From Bacteroidia bacterium (GTDB lineage Bacteria > Bacteroidota > Bacteroidia > Palsa-965), in assembly GCA_023151315.1 (NCBI GenBank), contig JAKLJE010000001.1:124001-188000 (forward strand): a stretch of DNA of 64,000 bases. Direction: 5' to 3'. The notes below the pieces were generated by a model, which was given only the letters and a program-made list of their open reading frames with translations, did no database searches and was not told where the DNA came from. The translations under genes and the position numbers were made by a program. Below, one piece after another: positions 28,132 through 38,162 of the stretch; positions within the stretch are counted from its first letter, which is position 1, and each line of letters begins with the position of its first letter.

Positions 28132-29514
28132 TTACTGAATTACAGATAATGTCATGTGATGAGTATCCGGCTGAGTTGCCGCTTGTATTACTGCATCATA
28201 AGTTCCGTAAATCCCGCCTCGTTGCGCCTGAACTTGAAATGTATAAGTATTTCCTACAGTCAGTCCTGTAATGTTCTTGGTGAAAGTGCAGCTCCAGGGA
28301 GTAATTGTACCAGTGATATCATCATAGTTTTGAGTCAGCGTGTTTGTTCCTCCTAATGTTGTGGCTCCATTACGCACTCTGAATTGTACATAAGCCATAG
28401 AATTGGTGTATGCGAAACCTGAAGAGGAGAAAACGAGCAGTGCAGTAGTCTTCGTTGCAGTGAACGTTACCGACATTCCGGCAACATTCGCCCATGCAGC
28501 TGTATTTACAGTATAGTCTGCAGCTAAACTTACACTGGATACGTTAGCAGTTTGGCCGGTTGGACCTGTTGCTCCTGTTGCACCTGCAGCTCCAACTGCA
28601 CCGGTAGGCCCCGTTGCACCATTCGCACCAACGGCTCCCGTTGCACCTGCGGCTCCGGTAGGTCCCATTGGACCTGTTGGCCCTGTGGCGCCATTCGCAC
28701 CTGCAGCACCCGTTGCTCCAACAGAACCGGTTGGTCCCATTGAGCCAGTGGCTCCTGTTGCTCCGGCTGTTCCTGTAGGACCCGCAGCTCCGGTTGCACC
28801 AACCGGTCCTGTAGGGCCGACAGGTCCTGCTACGCCAGTGGCACCAACAGCTCCTGTTGGTCCAGCTGCACCTGTTGGTCCGGCTGCACCCGCACAATCC
28901 GCCGCATTCCAGTTGCCATCCGTGTTAACATCTTCTGCAGGGTCATTAATTCCGTTCCCATTCAAATCCCAGCAATTTATTCCATTAATTCCGTTTGCTC
29001 CTGTGGAACCTGCAGCACCTGTCGGCCCCGCAGCACCAACAGCACCGGCACAATCAAGCGCGTCCCAGTTGCCATCTGTATTCACATCTTCGGAAGGATC
29101 ATTAACACCGTTCCCATTCAGATCCCAACAGCTGATACCATTAATTCCATTTGATCCTGTAGGACCAGCAGTTCCAGCAGCCCCCGTTGGACCCGCAGGA
29201 CCTGTTGGACCAACACCGCCTGAATTGCACAGTGATGTCCAACCTGTAGAAACTTTGTAGTAGAAGAAACACAGCGAATCAAGATCGTAAACCAAGAGAC
29301 CTTCTGTTGATGCGTTCACTGGTACCGCGAGGCGCTGAATGGCTGTCATTCGAGGAACGAGTACACCTTGTGTAGTGGACTGCATTTCAAGAATTGCAGA
29401 AGCGTTCGGAGTTGCTGTTCCAAGGCCTGCGTTGTTCTGAGCAGATAACGATGTAATGGAACAAAAAGCCATTACGAAGCCAATGATTTTTGTGTAGGTA
29501 AATGCAGCTTTCAT
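28132..29514 (-). CDS. Collagen-like surface protein with two Cys-bracketed acidic modules
   Basis: A 460-residue secreted protein whose signal peptide ends near SLSAQ. The head module is shared with the genes at 24733 and 25559. It has two copies of the Cys-bracketed acidic motif ([20 protein letters not shown] and [20 protein letters not shown]) instead of one, then Gly-X-Thr collagen repeats ending GPTGQT. The C-terminus is a distinct beta-sandwich-like domain of about 110 residues ([20 protein letters not shown]), of the type found at the ends of collagen-like fibres. There is neither an S74 chaperone nor a T9SS sorting domain. It is the first gene of a two-gene unit with the 82-residue protein. 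Its promoter box TAGATTTG lies just upstream. Confidence 0.88.
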   Translation of the reverse strand: MKAAFTYTKIIGFVMAFCSITSLSAQNNAGLGTATPNASAILEMQSTTQGVLVPRMTAIQRLAVPVNASTEGLLVYDLDSLCFFYYKVSTGWTSLCNSGGVGPTGPAGPTGAAGTAGPTGSNGINGISCWDLNGNGVNDPSEDVNTDGNWDALDCAGAVGAAGPTGAAGSTGANGINGINCWDLNGNGINDPAEDVNTDGNWNAADCAGAAGPTGAAGPTGAVGATGVAGPVGPTGPVGATGAAGPTGTAGATGATGSMGPTGSVGATGAAGANGATGPTGPMGPTGAAGATGAVGANGATGPTGAVGAAGATGATGPTGQTANVSSVSLAADYTVNTAAWANVAGMSVTFTATKTTALLVFSSSGFAYTNSMAYVQFRVRNGATTLGGTNTLTQNYDDITGTITPWSCTFTKNITGLTVGNTYTFQVQAQRGGIYGTYDAVIQAATQPDTHHMTLSVIQ

Positions 29515-29534
29515 GTCTTACCGATTGGGGTAAA

Positions 29535-29564
29535 CAAATCTAACAAAAAAACTGAATTCTGCAA
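29535..29564 (-). promoter_or_regulatory. Candidate promoter of the third collagen-like gene
   Basis: On the minus strand, TTG (29564-29562), a 19-bp spacer and TAGATTTG (29542-29535) lie 21 nt before the ATG at 29514. Confidence 0.5.
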
Positions 29565-29623
29565 ATCCTGATATCAACAGGAATATCACACCTGTTAACT
29601 CATAACATGCGGGATTGAAGGCC

Positions 29624-30866
29624 TTAACGAATCAGGTTAACATGACCAATGTAAACCTTTTTGGCTCCATTAGGGTCTGCAGTCGTGATCTTGTAAACGT
29701 AGGTGTCGATCTGACAAAGTCGGGAAGTTCCCTGAACAGTGCCATCCCATCCTCCCGGCCATGTTGACGTAACATAAATCTGATTGCCCCAGCGATCAAA
29801 AATGTACATCTGATAATTCGCCGGATCAACTCCGATTCCCTGCGGGAAGAATAGATCATTGATGCCATCGCCATCAGGTGTGAATGTGTTCGGAATAAAG
29901 AGTGCATAATCTTCCTGAACAATTACAGGAACTGTTACACTATCCTGACAACCGTAGCCATTAGTTACAATCAACTGTACATCATACACACCTGTGTCAC
30001 CGAACGTGTACGTCGGATTTTGCAGAACGGAAGCTGAGTCGTCAACTCCGAATGACCAAATCCATGAATTGGCACCCACTGACAAATCCGTGAATTGTAC
30101 CGTGTTGTTAAGTAACGTAGCCGGTTGCGGATTCGCACTGAAAGCGGCTTGCGGTAAAGGCCACACAGTTACGTAATTGTTGAGCGTTGTTGTGCCTGTG
30201 CAACCAATCACATCAGTTACAGTCAAAGTCACGTCATAAGAACCTGCATCATTAAAGCAGAATGTTGTCGGGCTTGCGTTCGAAGTGCCAAGGTTACTAC
30301 CGAAAGTCCATGTTAATGAAGCAGTGTTTGGCGTTGAATTCACAAACTCTACGCACAAATCTTCACAACCTGAAGTTGCATTGGTTGTTGTGAACGATGG
30401 AGTCGGAGCCGGATTAATCAATACTGACACAGTATCAGTAGCAATCGGAGTTCCGCAGTTATCCGATACAGTCACTGTGTACTGCTGTGAAGAGGTTGCT
30501 ACAATGCTAACGCTTGCGCCGTTAAGATTTCCCGGCATCCAGTTGTACGTAAGATTTCCGTTTCCGCCGGCACCTGCAGCTGTCAGATTCACATTTGTAT
30601 TCTGACAAACCACAAGCGTTGCCATTGCGTTCACTTGAAGAGGAGGATTCACTGTAATTGTTACTGTAGATGGGGCAGAGATGCATCCGTTCGCATCCGT
30701 TACTACGACAGTGTATGTTGTTGTCACAACTGGTGAAACGCTAGGACCTTGTGTAGTCCATGCATTCGTTCCATCGGTCCAGGCGTAATTGTATCCCGGA
30801 GTTCCGCCGTTAGCTAATGCGTTCAAAGCTGTAGATTGTCCGATGCAGATTGTAGCTGTTCCTGAC
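29624..30866 (-). pseudogene. C-terminal fragment of a PKD adhesin with T9SS type B sorting domain
   Basis: An open frame of about 413 codons with no natural start. It begins mid-domain at SGTATICIGQSTALNALANG, part of an Ig-like repeat. A second Ig-like repeat and two PKD domains (SLTWTFGSN, SWIWSFGVD) follow. It ends in a complete gliding-motility-associated/type B sorting domain (LFIPNTFTPDGDGINDLFFP, MYIFDRWGNQIY, YVYKIT). Its 5' end is joined out of frame to the gene upstream, which stops inside the start of its own type B domain. This looks like the remains of two tandem paralogues fused by a deletion, or an assembly collapse between them. Confidence 0.7.
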
Positions 30867-33800
30867 GCCGTCTTCGTTAGGAGTAAAAGTGTTGGGTACG
30901 TAGATACTCACATCGGGATCAATGCAGATGATTTCAGATGCAGAATCAGTACACCCATTAGCTGATGTTACATCCAATGTAACCTGATAGCAAATCGGAT
31001 CCGCGTAAGTGAAAGAAGGATTCTGCAGAGTAGAAGTAGAGTTGTTAATGTCACCGAAACTCCACAGCCACGTATCAGCACCAGTTGATGCATCGGTGAA
31101 AATAATTGTTGGAGATAAAATAGTTGTCGGTTGCGGACTGGCGGTAAATGATGCAACAGGAGAACCGAATACGTTAATGTAGTTATTCATTGTAAATGTG
31201 TGCGAACAACCATCACCTGTTGTAACCAAAAGTGTAACGGAATACAAGCCAGGAGTATTGTAACAGTGATTCGGTGTTTGCAATGTGGCCGCACTGTTGT
31301 CGCCGAAGTCCCAATTCCAGGAAGTAATCACCGCAGGTAATGCAACTGTTGACAGGTCGGAGAAATTCACGCACAACGGCGCACATCCGCTTGTCGTGTC
31401 TGCAGAGAACGAGGCAACCGGCAGCGCGCTGACTGCTACCTGAGTTGTAGCTGTTGCAGTGCAACCATTCGCATCGGTGACCGCTGCTGTATAAGTTGTA
31501 GTGGAAGATGGCGAGACGTTTACTGAATTACCTGCAAGTGGCCCCGGCATCCAGCCGATTGTGTATCCAGGTGAACCTCCTCCTGCAACAGCACTTAATT
31601 GAGAGTTACTTCCGGCGCAAATTACCGAAGGAGTAGAAGTTGCACTCAATGTTAACTGTGTTGGTTCCGTTACTGTTACTGTTACTGTTGCAATACAACC
31701 GATAGCATCGGTTACAGTAACTACATAATTTCCCGCCGGTATATTGGTAGCATTTGCAGTTGCACTGACATTTGGACTCCAGCTGTAAGTATATCCCGGA
31801 TTTCCCTGCGAAGCACAAACATTGGCACTGCCATCAGATAATCCGAAACATGAAACATCAGTAATACCACATGAGGCCAGCAATACTCCGTTCAGATTAG
31901 TAACGGTTACAGCTGCTGTATCTGAACATCCGTTAGCATCGGTTGCAATAACTGAATATGTTCCCGCCGGAATGTTATTGTAAACTGCTCCTGCCGGACC
32001 ATTTATCCATTGGTAGGTAAACGCACCGGTTCCACCTGCTGCATTAGCGTTGGCTGATCCGTCCGCTTGACCGCAAGTTGCCTGAGTCATTCCTGTTGCA
32101 ATGGTAATTGCCGGAGGCTGTGTTACTGTTGCAACATCTGTTGCGGTACATCCATTAGCATCTGTAATTGTAACAGTGTACGATCCGGCACAAATATTAT
32201 TGCACGCTGCAGTTGTACACCCCGTGTTCCAAAGGAAAGAATAGTTCGCAGTTCCTCCGGCCGGAATTGTTACCACCTGACCATCACACGCACCGTTACA
32301 CGTTACATTGAAACCTGCAGAAGATGCGGTGAGTTGTGTCGGTTCATTTATCGTGATGAGTGATACTGATGTACACCCGCTACCGTCCGTGATTGTGCAC
32401 GTATATGTTCCTGCAGCAAGGTTAGATGCTGTTGCAGCGTTACCTCCGCTCGGAGCCCATGAATACGTGTATCCGGGATTTCCGCCAACCGGACTTGCAG
32501 TCGCTGATCCCGTTGCCGTACCGAAGCACGTAGCGTCTGTTCCCGAGATTGTAGAAGTCAAACCGCCCGTTGAAGGCACAGATACTGTTTGTACAAATGT
32601 GCATCCGTTGGCATCGGTAATTGTGCAAGTGTATGAACCTGTCGCAAGATTGGATGCGGTTGCTCCTGTGCCGCCGGAAGGTGCCCACGAATAAGTGTAG
32701 CCTCCGGCGCCTCCCGAAGGAGTGACTGATGCGGATCCGTTATTGTTACCGCACGCTGCAGGTGTTGAGCTACTGGTCGCACTTAATGCAGATGGTTGTG
32801 TAATATTGAATGTCCATGTGCCGGTGCACCCCGTTTGATCAGTAACGTTAACTGTGTAAGTTCCGGAACACAAACCTGTGGCACTTGCGCTGTTTCCTCC
32901 GGAAGGCAACCAACTGTAGGTATACGGTGCACTGCCACCAGTTACATTCACTGAAGCGGTTCCGTTACATTGTGCGTTACAGGTAACGTTAGTTTGAGTT
33001 TGAGTAGATTGAAGAGTAGGTGATGAACCTCCTACTGTAACTGCCAGTGTTGAAGCTGGTGAACAGGAGAGCTGATCCGTAACTGTTACAGTATATGTTC
33101 CCGCACAAAGATTATTTACAGTTGCTGTTGTATACCCTCCCGGCGACCAATTGTAAGTGAATGGTCCTGTTCCTCCGGCAACTGCTACACTTGCACTGCC
33201 ATTACATCCACTGCAACCGCTTGCCGGTGTGGATGATGGCGTTAATGTTAATGCATTCGAACACTGAAGAAATTCCAGAAAAACTCCTGAATCATAGATG
33301 CAGTCGCCGGCATCTGCAATCGCAAATTTCCAATGATAGGTCTGACAAGGACAAACGTTAATCGTGCGTGTTAATACTGTGGTGAATCCATCATATTGTA
33401 TAGTTGCACCGCCGGTATTGTCTACGTAATACGCTGCGTTGTTACCTGCATTCACATTATCAATGGAAACCGGAGTAGTGTTATTTGGTAATGTAGCAAC
33501 GTTGGTGTTGTTATAAAATCCGGGAGAGCATCCGGGAGCCGGTCCTGGTCCGGAGATGAAAAATCCGAACGCATCGTTAAAAGAGGCATTGACAAATTCA
33601 GGGTATTCTTCTGAACCGAATACAAAACGTATTGTCAACTGACTGCATTCAGGAATGATATCGAATTCAAGAACGCAAAGATCATAAGTAGCTTGCGGCT
33701 CAATTGCGATCAATTGCGGATCCGATGACGAAGTGTTGTTACATTGACCTTGACTCGCCGAGTTATTCGGTCCAATTGCCATAGAAGCAGACCCTGTTGT

Positions 33801-34049
33801 TAGCAATATGCCATTATTGATGCCGATGTTCGTTGTGTTCCCGTTTGCGAATGAACCGTAAGCTGTAGAAGGACAGTTCATCGATATGTTTGAAACGGTC
33901 ATACCGCCACCAATCAATGAATTGACAATTGATGTCGCAGTTCCTCCGGGTGTAACCTGTAGTTGAGAGTTGCCTGTTACAGCAATCAGGAGAAACGTTA
34001 TGAACAGCGAGATCCGGGACAATAGTCCGGGAGTTCTGGGAAATCGCAT
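30810..34049 (-). CDS. Large SprB-repeat/PKD adhesin, sorting domain truncated
   Basis: A 1079-residue secreted adhesin. A signal peptide ends near TGNSQ. A choice-of-anchor L domain follows (about residues 30-265, with VFGSEEYPEFVNASFNDAFG). Seven SprB-type repeats of about 75 residues and one Ig-like repeat come next, each ending in a pattern like GTYTVTVTDQLSC, then two PKD domains (SWNWDFGDN, TWLWSFGD). SprB-type proteins are surface adhesins used in gliding and attachment. The protein should end in a T9SS type B sorting domain, but only its start, IYVPNTFTPNEDGV, is in frame. At about 30866 the sequence switches to another gene in a different frame and the protein stops after 18 foreign residues. 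Without the sorting domain it may not reach the surface. Confidence 0.85.
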   Translation of the reverse strand: MRFPRTPGLLSRISLFITFLLIAVTGNSQLQVTPGGTATSIVNSLIGGGMTVSNISMNCPSTAYGSFANGNTTNIGINNGILLTTGSASMAIGPNNSASQGQCNNTSSSDPQLIAIEPQATYDLCVLEFDIIPECSQLTIRFVFGSEEYPEFVNASFNDAFGFFISGPGPAPGCSPGFYNNTNVATLPNNTTPVSIDNVNAGNNAAYYVDNTGGATIQYDGFTTVLTRTINVCPCQTYHWKFAIADAGDCIYDSGVFLEFLQCSNALTLTPSSTPASGCSGCNGSASVAVAGGTGPFTYNWSPGGYTTATVNNLCAGTYTVTVTDQLSCSPASTLAVTVGGSSPTLQSTQTQTNVTCNAQCNGTASVNVTGGSAPYTYSWLPSGGNSASATGLCSGTYTVNVTDQTGCTGTWTFNITQPSALSATSSSTPAACGNNNGSASVTPSGGAGGYTYSWAPSGGTGATASNLATGSYTCTITDANGCTFVQTVSVPSTGGLTSTISGTDATCFGTATGSATASPVGGNPGYTYSWAPSGGNAATASNLAAGTYTCTITDGSGCTSVSLITINEPTQLTASSAGFNVTCNGACDGQVVTIPAGGTANYSFLWNTGCTTAACNNICAGSYTVTITDANGCTATDVATVTQPPAITIATGMTQATCGQADGSANANAAGGTGAFTYQWINGPAGAVYNNIPAGTYSVIATDANGCSDTAAVTVTNLNGVLLASCGITDVSCFGLSDGSANVCASQGNPGYTYSWSPNVSATANATNIPAGNYVVTVTDAIGCIATVTVTVTEPTQLTLSATSTPSVICAGSNSQLSAVAGGGSPGYTIGWMPGPLAGNSVNVSPSSTTTYTAAVTDANGCTATATTQVAVSALPVASFSADTTSGCAPLCVNFSDLSTVALPAVITSWNWDFGDNSAATLQTPNHCYNTPGLYSVTLLVTTGDGCSHTFTMNNYINVFGSPVASFTASPQPTTILSPTIIFTDASTGADTWLWSFGDINNSTSTLQNPSFTYADPICYQVTLDVTSANGCTDSASEIICIDPDVSIYVPNTFTPNEDGVRNSYNLHRTIYSFERIS

Positions 34050-34173
34050 GATGTTCTGTTAAAGTGGTGCCTTCCAAATATAGGCCGAGTCTTTAACAAA
34101 TCAAACAAATAGAGGTGTTTGAGTGAAGATGATGCGAATCTGATCTGATTTACGCGTTGTCTTCGGGGTAATT

Positions 34174-36537
34174 TTAGCGTATTACCGTGACAGAGCCAAT
34201 CAAATGATGTTCTCCGTACATGTTATCAGTGTACATTATCTTGTAAACGTAAACATCTTCCTGAACGATATCTCCCGAACCTTTCCATCTTCCGTTCCAT
34301 CGTTTGTACGGATCATGTGTTTCGAAAACAATATTTCCCCAGCGATCGAAGATGTACATTTCATATCCTTCCGAAAGGATGTTAGTGAATACCGGTCCGA
34401 ATTCGTCATTCGTGCCATTCCCGTTCGGCGTAAATGCATTCGGAATATAGAAAGTGTGAAAATCATTGACGATTATTTCACCCCATGCTGTATCTGTACA
34501 TCCATTCGCATTAGTCACTGCAAGGTAGACCGGGAACGTTCCGATCGCGTCGTACAAATGTGTTGGTGACCAATCCGTGCTGGTAGTACTGTCTCCGAAA
34601 TTCCATACCCACGCTGTGGCACCGGTAGACTGGTTTGCAAATGAAACCAATGGATCAAGTATGGAGATGAAAGATGAAGATGCAACAAACTGTGCATTCG
34701 GTTGTGCAACAGTCGTTATCATACAGGTATACGTTTGCGTTACTGAACATCCTGGTGGAACAGTTACCGTAAGTGATACGTCATGACATCCCGGAGTTAT
34801 GTAGGTGTAACCCGGACTAACAGTATTTGATGTTACGTTGTTTTCTCCGAAGTTCCACAGCAGCACAGCGCCTGCACCGAATCCACTGGTGTCAACTGTA
34901 AATTGCACAGGAAACGGAGTGCATCCGAATGTCGTGTCTGCAGAGAATGTGACAACAGGTAACTGCTGAACCTGAACTGTAAAAATTTCAGTGTCTGTTT
35001 GTCCGCAACCATCTGTTGCGGTAACCGTGTATGTAGTTGTAACCGGAGGAGTCACGTTGACAGTTCCTCCTGTAAGGTTGCCGGGTTGCCAATTGAATGT
35101 ATTAGTGCCATTTCCGCCCGAAACAGTTGCGGTTAATGTTGTGCCTCCTCCGGCACATATTTGCGATGCTCCGCCAATAGCAACGGTGACAGGCGCGGGT
35201 ACATTTAATGTAAACAATAATGGTCCTGCTGTACAACCTAATCCATCAACAATATTCAATGTGTATGTTGTAGTTGTTCCCGGTGTAACCTGAACGCTGG
35301 CTTGATTCGGAAGACCGTTGCTCCAGTTATACGTTATCGGATTGTTGCCCCCGATAACGTTAGCAGTCATGGTTGCGGTTTGTCCCGGACAAATCGTGTC
35401 GTTGCCGGAAGTTTGAACGGCCAGTGTATTATTAGCGTTCACCTGAATCGTATCAGTGCTGGTACAACCGTTAGATTGATCTGTTATCGTGACGGTATAA
35501 ATTCCTGCAGCTAATCCGGTCGCGCTGTTGGTGGTACTTACGTTCGGATTCCATGTGTAGGTAAACGGTCCTGCACCGGTCACGTTTACAGAAGCAGTTC
35601 CGTTGTTACTTGCACAAGAAGCAGCAGTAGATGCAGTTGTGAACGTAAAGCTTCCGACGTTAAAAGGCAGAGAAGCAGGGAAAATACATACGTTACCGCA
35701 AAGATCTGTTACCGGTCCGACAAGGTTTGCGGAATAGGTTCCTGCGCCGGTAATGTTTGGCGATATTGTAAACGTGAAGACGTTATCATACTGAGCTCCG
35801 GATGCACATCCTACAGAGGTGATATTCGTTACTGTGTAAGGACCGCCGGGACCTGTAAAAGTGAAATCTGAATTCTGTACTGTATTGCAGAGAATATTCT
35901 CTGAAAAAGTAACCGTTAAAGTATTACCTCCGCAACCCGGGTTGGATACTGAAAGAATTTGTGGTGGGATCTGGTCGAAAATTGTGGCAGTAGATGCGGA
36001 AAAGTCAATTGTATAACCATTCTGCGTAGAACTGAAATTACTTACGTTAATCACATAAGTCTGACCTACCGTTACCGGAATTACTTGGTTGTAAGGAGTG
36101 CCTGCAGCATTCTGAGAAGTCTGAGTTGATCCTCCATTTGGCCCTGTTGTTCCTGATGTACCGGAGAAATTACAACTGACTTCCAGTCCCGGATTGGTGA
36201 AAATTGCAGAACAAGGAGCGTTAGTCAGGTTGTAAACTGCCCAATCATAATCGTCGGAACTGTTATTCGGTGTGATCAGGAAGTTGAGGTTACCGCTTTG
36301 CTGAACGGTGAAAGTGTACCAAACGTCATTTAATTCACCTGAGCCAAGGCATGACGAGTTGGAGTTAATTTCATTCGGATAATTTCCTTCCCCGCTGTAA
36401 GAAATAGTCGTGGAGTACACGTTCTGACAAATCGGAATTGCGTTGAGGCAGTCCTGATTTGTAGGCACCTGAGCCATCAGAAAACCTGATATGATAACAA
36501 TCAGGCCGGTGAGCAGATGTTTTTTGTTTGGGGACAT
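34174..36537 (-). CDS. PKD/SprB-repeat surface protein with T9SS type B sorting domain
   Basis: A 787-residue secreted protein starting at the ATG at 36537 (MSPNKKHLLTGLI) with a signal peptide ending at FLMAQ. After it comes a jelly-roll-like N-domain (DCLNAIPICQN, ELNDVWYTFTVQQSGNLNF, DYDWAVYNL). An Ig-like strand block, an SprB-type repeat, two Ig-like repeats and two PKD domains (VLLWNFGEN, AWVWNFGDS) follow. The C-terminus is an intact type B sorting domain (FYIPNAFTPNGNGTNDEFGP, MYIFDRWGNIVFET, VYVYKIMY). It probably acts as a surface adhesin or matrix protein exported by the T9SS, a paralogue of the adhesin downstream. A TATATTTG box ends only 5 nt before the ATG, so the mRNA may be nearly leaderless. 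Confidence 0.9.
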   Translation of the reverse strand: MSPNKKHLLTGLIVIISGFLMAQVPTNQDCLNAIPICQNVYSTTISYSGEGNYPNEINSNSSCLGSGELNDVWYTFTVQQSGNLNFLITPNNSSDDYDWAVYNLTNAPCSAIFTNPGLEVSCNFSGTSGTTGPNGGSTQTSQNAAGTPYNQVIPVTVGQTYVINVSNFSSTQNGYTIDFSASTATIFDQIPPQILSVSNPGCGGNTLTVTFSENILCNTVQNSDFTFTGPGGPYTVTNITSVGCASGAQYDNVFTFTISPNITGAGTYSANLVGPVTDLCGNVCIFPASLPFNVGSFTFTTASTAASCASNNGTASVNVTGAGPFTYTWNPNVSTTNSATGLAAGIYTVTITDQSNGCTSTDTIQVNANNTLAVQTSGNDTICPGQTATMTANVIGGNNPITYNWSNGLPNQASVQVTPGTTTTYTLNIVDGLGCTAGPLLFTLNVPAPVTVAIGGASQICAGGGTTLTATVSGGNGTNTFNWQPGNLTGGTVNVTPPVTTTYTVTATDGCGQTDTEIFTVQVQQLPVVTFSADTTFGCTPFPVQFTVDTSGFGAGAVLLWNFGENNVTSNTVSPGYTYITPGCHDVSLTVTVPPGCSVTQTYTCMITTVAQPNAQFVASSSFISILDPLVSFANQSTGATAWVWNFGDSTTSTDWSPTHLYDAIGTFPVYLAVTNANGCTDTAWGEIIVNDFHTFYIPNAFTPNGNGTNDEFGPVFTNILSEGYEMYIFDRWGNIVFETHDPYKRWNGRWKGSGDIVQEDVYVYKIMYTDNMYGEHHLIGSVTVIR

Positions 36538-36542
36538 TTGTG

Positions 36543-36550
36543 CAAATATA
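36543..36550 (-). promoter_or_regulatory. Candidate -7 element, adhesin at 34174-36537
   Basis: TATATTTG on the minus strand fits TAnnTTTG. It is only 5 nt from the chosen ATG, which implies a leaderless transcript or a chance match. Confidence 0.35.
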
Positions 36551-36692
36551 CGGCTGACAGCCATTCGGGTTATATGTTGTGGCACTTGGATTGGTAACTG
36601 GTCGAAAAAATCGTGCCACAGGCAGGAACATTGCATTCAATTCCTAATTTTGACCCGATTCTGATCAAATACACACAAAAACAATACACGCA

Positions 36693-37631
36693 ATGAAAGT
36701 AACAGTAGTAGGAGCGGGTAACGTAGGAGCAACATGTGCTGACGTTATTGCACGCAAAGAGCTTTGCAACGAAGTTGTGTTGCTCGACATCAAGCCGAAT
36801 TTCGCAGAAGGAAAGGCTCTCGATATCTGGCAAACTTCACCAATTGATCTGTATGATACACGCATCACCGGATCAACAGATGATTATTCCAAAACAGCAG
36901 GATCTGATGTAGTTGTTATCACTTCAGGTCTTCCTCGTAAACCGGGAATGAGCCGCGATGATTTGATTTCAACTAACGCGGCAATCGTGAAAGGCGTAAC
37001 TGAGAACATCATCAAGTATTCTCCGAATGCGATTTTCGTGATCGTATCAAATCCGCTGGACGTTATGACATATTGCGCATACCTCACGGCAAAAGTTGAT
37101 TCGAAGCGCGTATTCGGTATGGCAGGTATTCTTGACACTGCACGTTACCGTGCATTCCTTGCAACTGCACTGAATTGTTCACCAAAAGATATTCAGGCTG
37201 TTCTTATGGGCGGTCACGGAGATACAATGGTTCCGCTGCCACGTTACACAACTGTTGGCGGAATTCCGGTTACAGAACTTATCGGTAAAGCGGAGTTGGA
37301 TGCAATCGTAGATCGTACGAAGAAAGGTGGCGGAGAAATCGTTAATCTTCTCGGAACTTCTGCATGGTATGCTCCGGGTGCTGCAGCTGCGCAAATGGTT
37401 GAAGCTATCGTTCGCGATCAGAAGCGTATTTTCCCGGTTTGTGCATGGTTGCAAGGCGAATACGGTTTGAAAGATGTTTATCTCGGTGTTCCTGCTAAGC
37501 TTGGCAAGAAAGGAATTGAAGAGATCATCGAGCTTAAACTGAACGCTGATGAAATGCAACTGGTAAAAGACTCTGCGAAAGCAGTGAAGGAAGTTATGGA
37601 CGTGCTTGACGGCATGAACGCAACTGCTTAA
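36693..37631 (+). CDS. mdh: Malate dehydrogenase
   Basis: A 312-residue NAD-dependent malate dehydrogenase of the LDH-like group, interconverting malate and oxaloacetate in the citric acid cycle. The Rossmann motif is VGAGNVGATCADVIA (6-20), with D32 marking NAD preference. Substrate-binding arginines are R81 in GLPRKPGM, R87 and R151. The catalytic His is H175 in GGHGDTMVPL. The arginine at position 81, where lactate dehydrogenases have Gln, supports malate. It is monocistronic, followed by a terminator. A TAATTTTG box lies at 36645-36652. Confidence 0.96.
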   Translation: MKVTVVGAGNVGATCADVIARKELCNEVVLLDIKPNFAEGKALDIWQTSPIDLYDTRITGSTDDYSKTAGSDVVVITSGLPRKPGMSRDDLISTNAAIVKGVTENIIKYSPNAIFVIVSNPLDVMTYCAYLTAKVDSKRVFGMAGILDTARYRAFLATALNCSPKDIQAVLMGGHGDTMVPLPRYTTVGGIPVTELIGKAELDAIVDRTKKGGGEIVNLLGTSAWYAPGAAAAQMVEAIVRDQKRIFPVCAWLQGEYGLKDVYLGVPAKLGKKGIEEIIELKLNADEMQLVKDSAKAVKEVMDVLDGMNATA

Positions 37632-37649
37632 TCGGTTTTATTATAATTC

Positions 37650-37682
37650 AGGAGGTTGGTGTATACCGGCCTCCTTATTTTT
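37650..37682 (+). terminator. Intrinsic terminator after mdh
   Basis: A 10-bp stem with two G-U pairs (AGGAGGTTGG / CCGGCCTCCT) is followed by TTATTTTTT, 18 nt after the mdh stop and just before the next gene. Confidence 0.75.
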
Positions 37683-37688
37683 TATCTG

Positions 37689-38162
37689 ATGGAGAAGCTC
37701 AAACTGAAATTGCTGAATATCGACGGAGATGGTTATCACTTGCAGGCAAGTGTTAAGATCAACGGTAAATCCGCTTTGGTGATTGTTGATACCGGAGCTT
37801 CACGTACTGTTTTCGATAAACATGAGATCCGGAATTATCTTAAGAAAGAAGAAGTTGAAGAGCACGATAAATTGTCAACCGGACTCGGAACGAATTCAAT
37901 GCAAAGCCAGGTTGTGACTCTGGGAAGTTTCGCTTTGGGAAAAATCAAAATCGAAAACTACGGTTCTGTCCTGCTTGATCTGCAGCACGTGAATCATACT
38001 TACACTGCAATCGGTTTGAAGAAAGTAGTCGGTGTATTAGGGAGCGATATTCTGGTGAAGTACAGTGGCGTTATCGATTTCTCCAAAAAGACATTGACGC
38101 TTAAGAAACCAACAGTTCGCAAAAAGTCTGCTTCTAAGAAGAAGCCGCTGCGAAAACGTTAA
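37689..38162 (+). CDS. Retropepsin-like aspartic protease (clan AA)
   Basis: A 157-residue soluble protein with the aspartic-protease signature VIVDTGASRT (catalytic D34) and the second hydrophobic block VVGVLGSDIL. It has the size of one retropepsin lobe, so it would act as a homodimer. There is no signal peptide or membrane segment, and the C-terminus is strongly basic (KKSASKKKPLRKR). I start at the ATG at 37689; the frame runs back through the mdh terminator, which makes a longer protein unlikely. Its last 4 bp overlap the convergent DCC gene. The substrate is unknown. Confidence 0.85.
   Translation: MEKLKLKLLNIDGDGYHLQASVKINGKSALVIVDTGASRTVFDKHEIRNYLKKEEVEEHDKLSTGLGTNSMQSQVVTLGSFALGKIKIENYGSVLLDLQHVNHTYTAIGLKKVVGVLGSDILVKYSGVIDFSKKTLTLKKPTVRKKSASKKKPLRKR

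Noticed and set aside
28685-29260. A 191-residue plus-strand Pro/Ala-rich open frame
   Set aside because: Antisense shadow of the third collagen-like gene, same cause as above.
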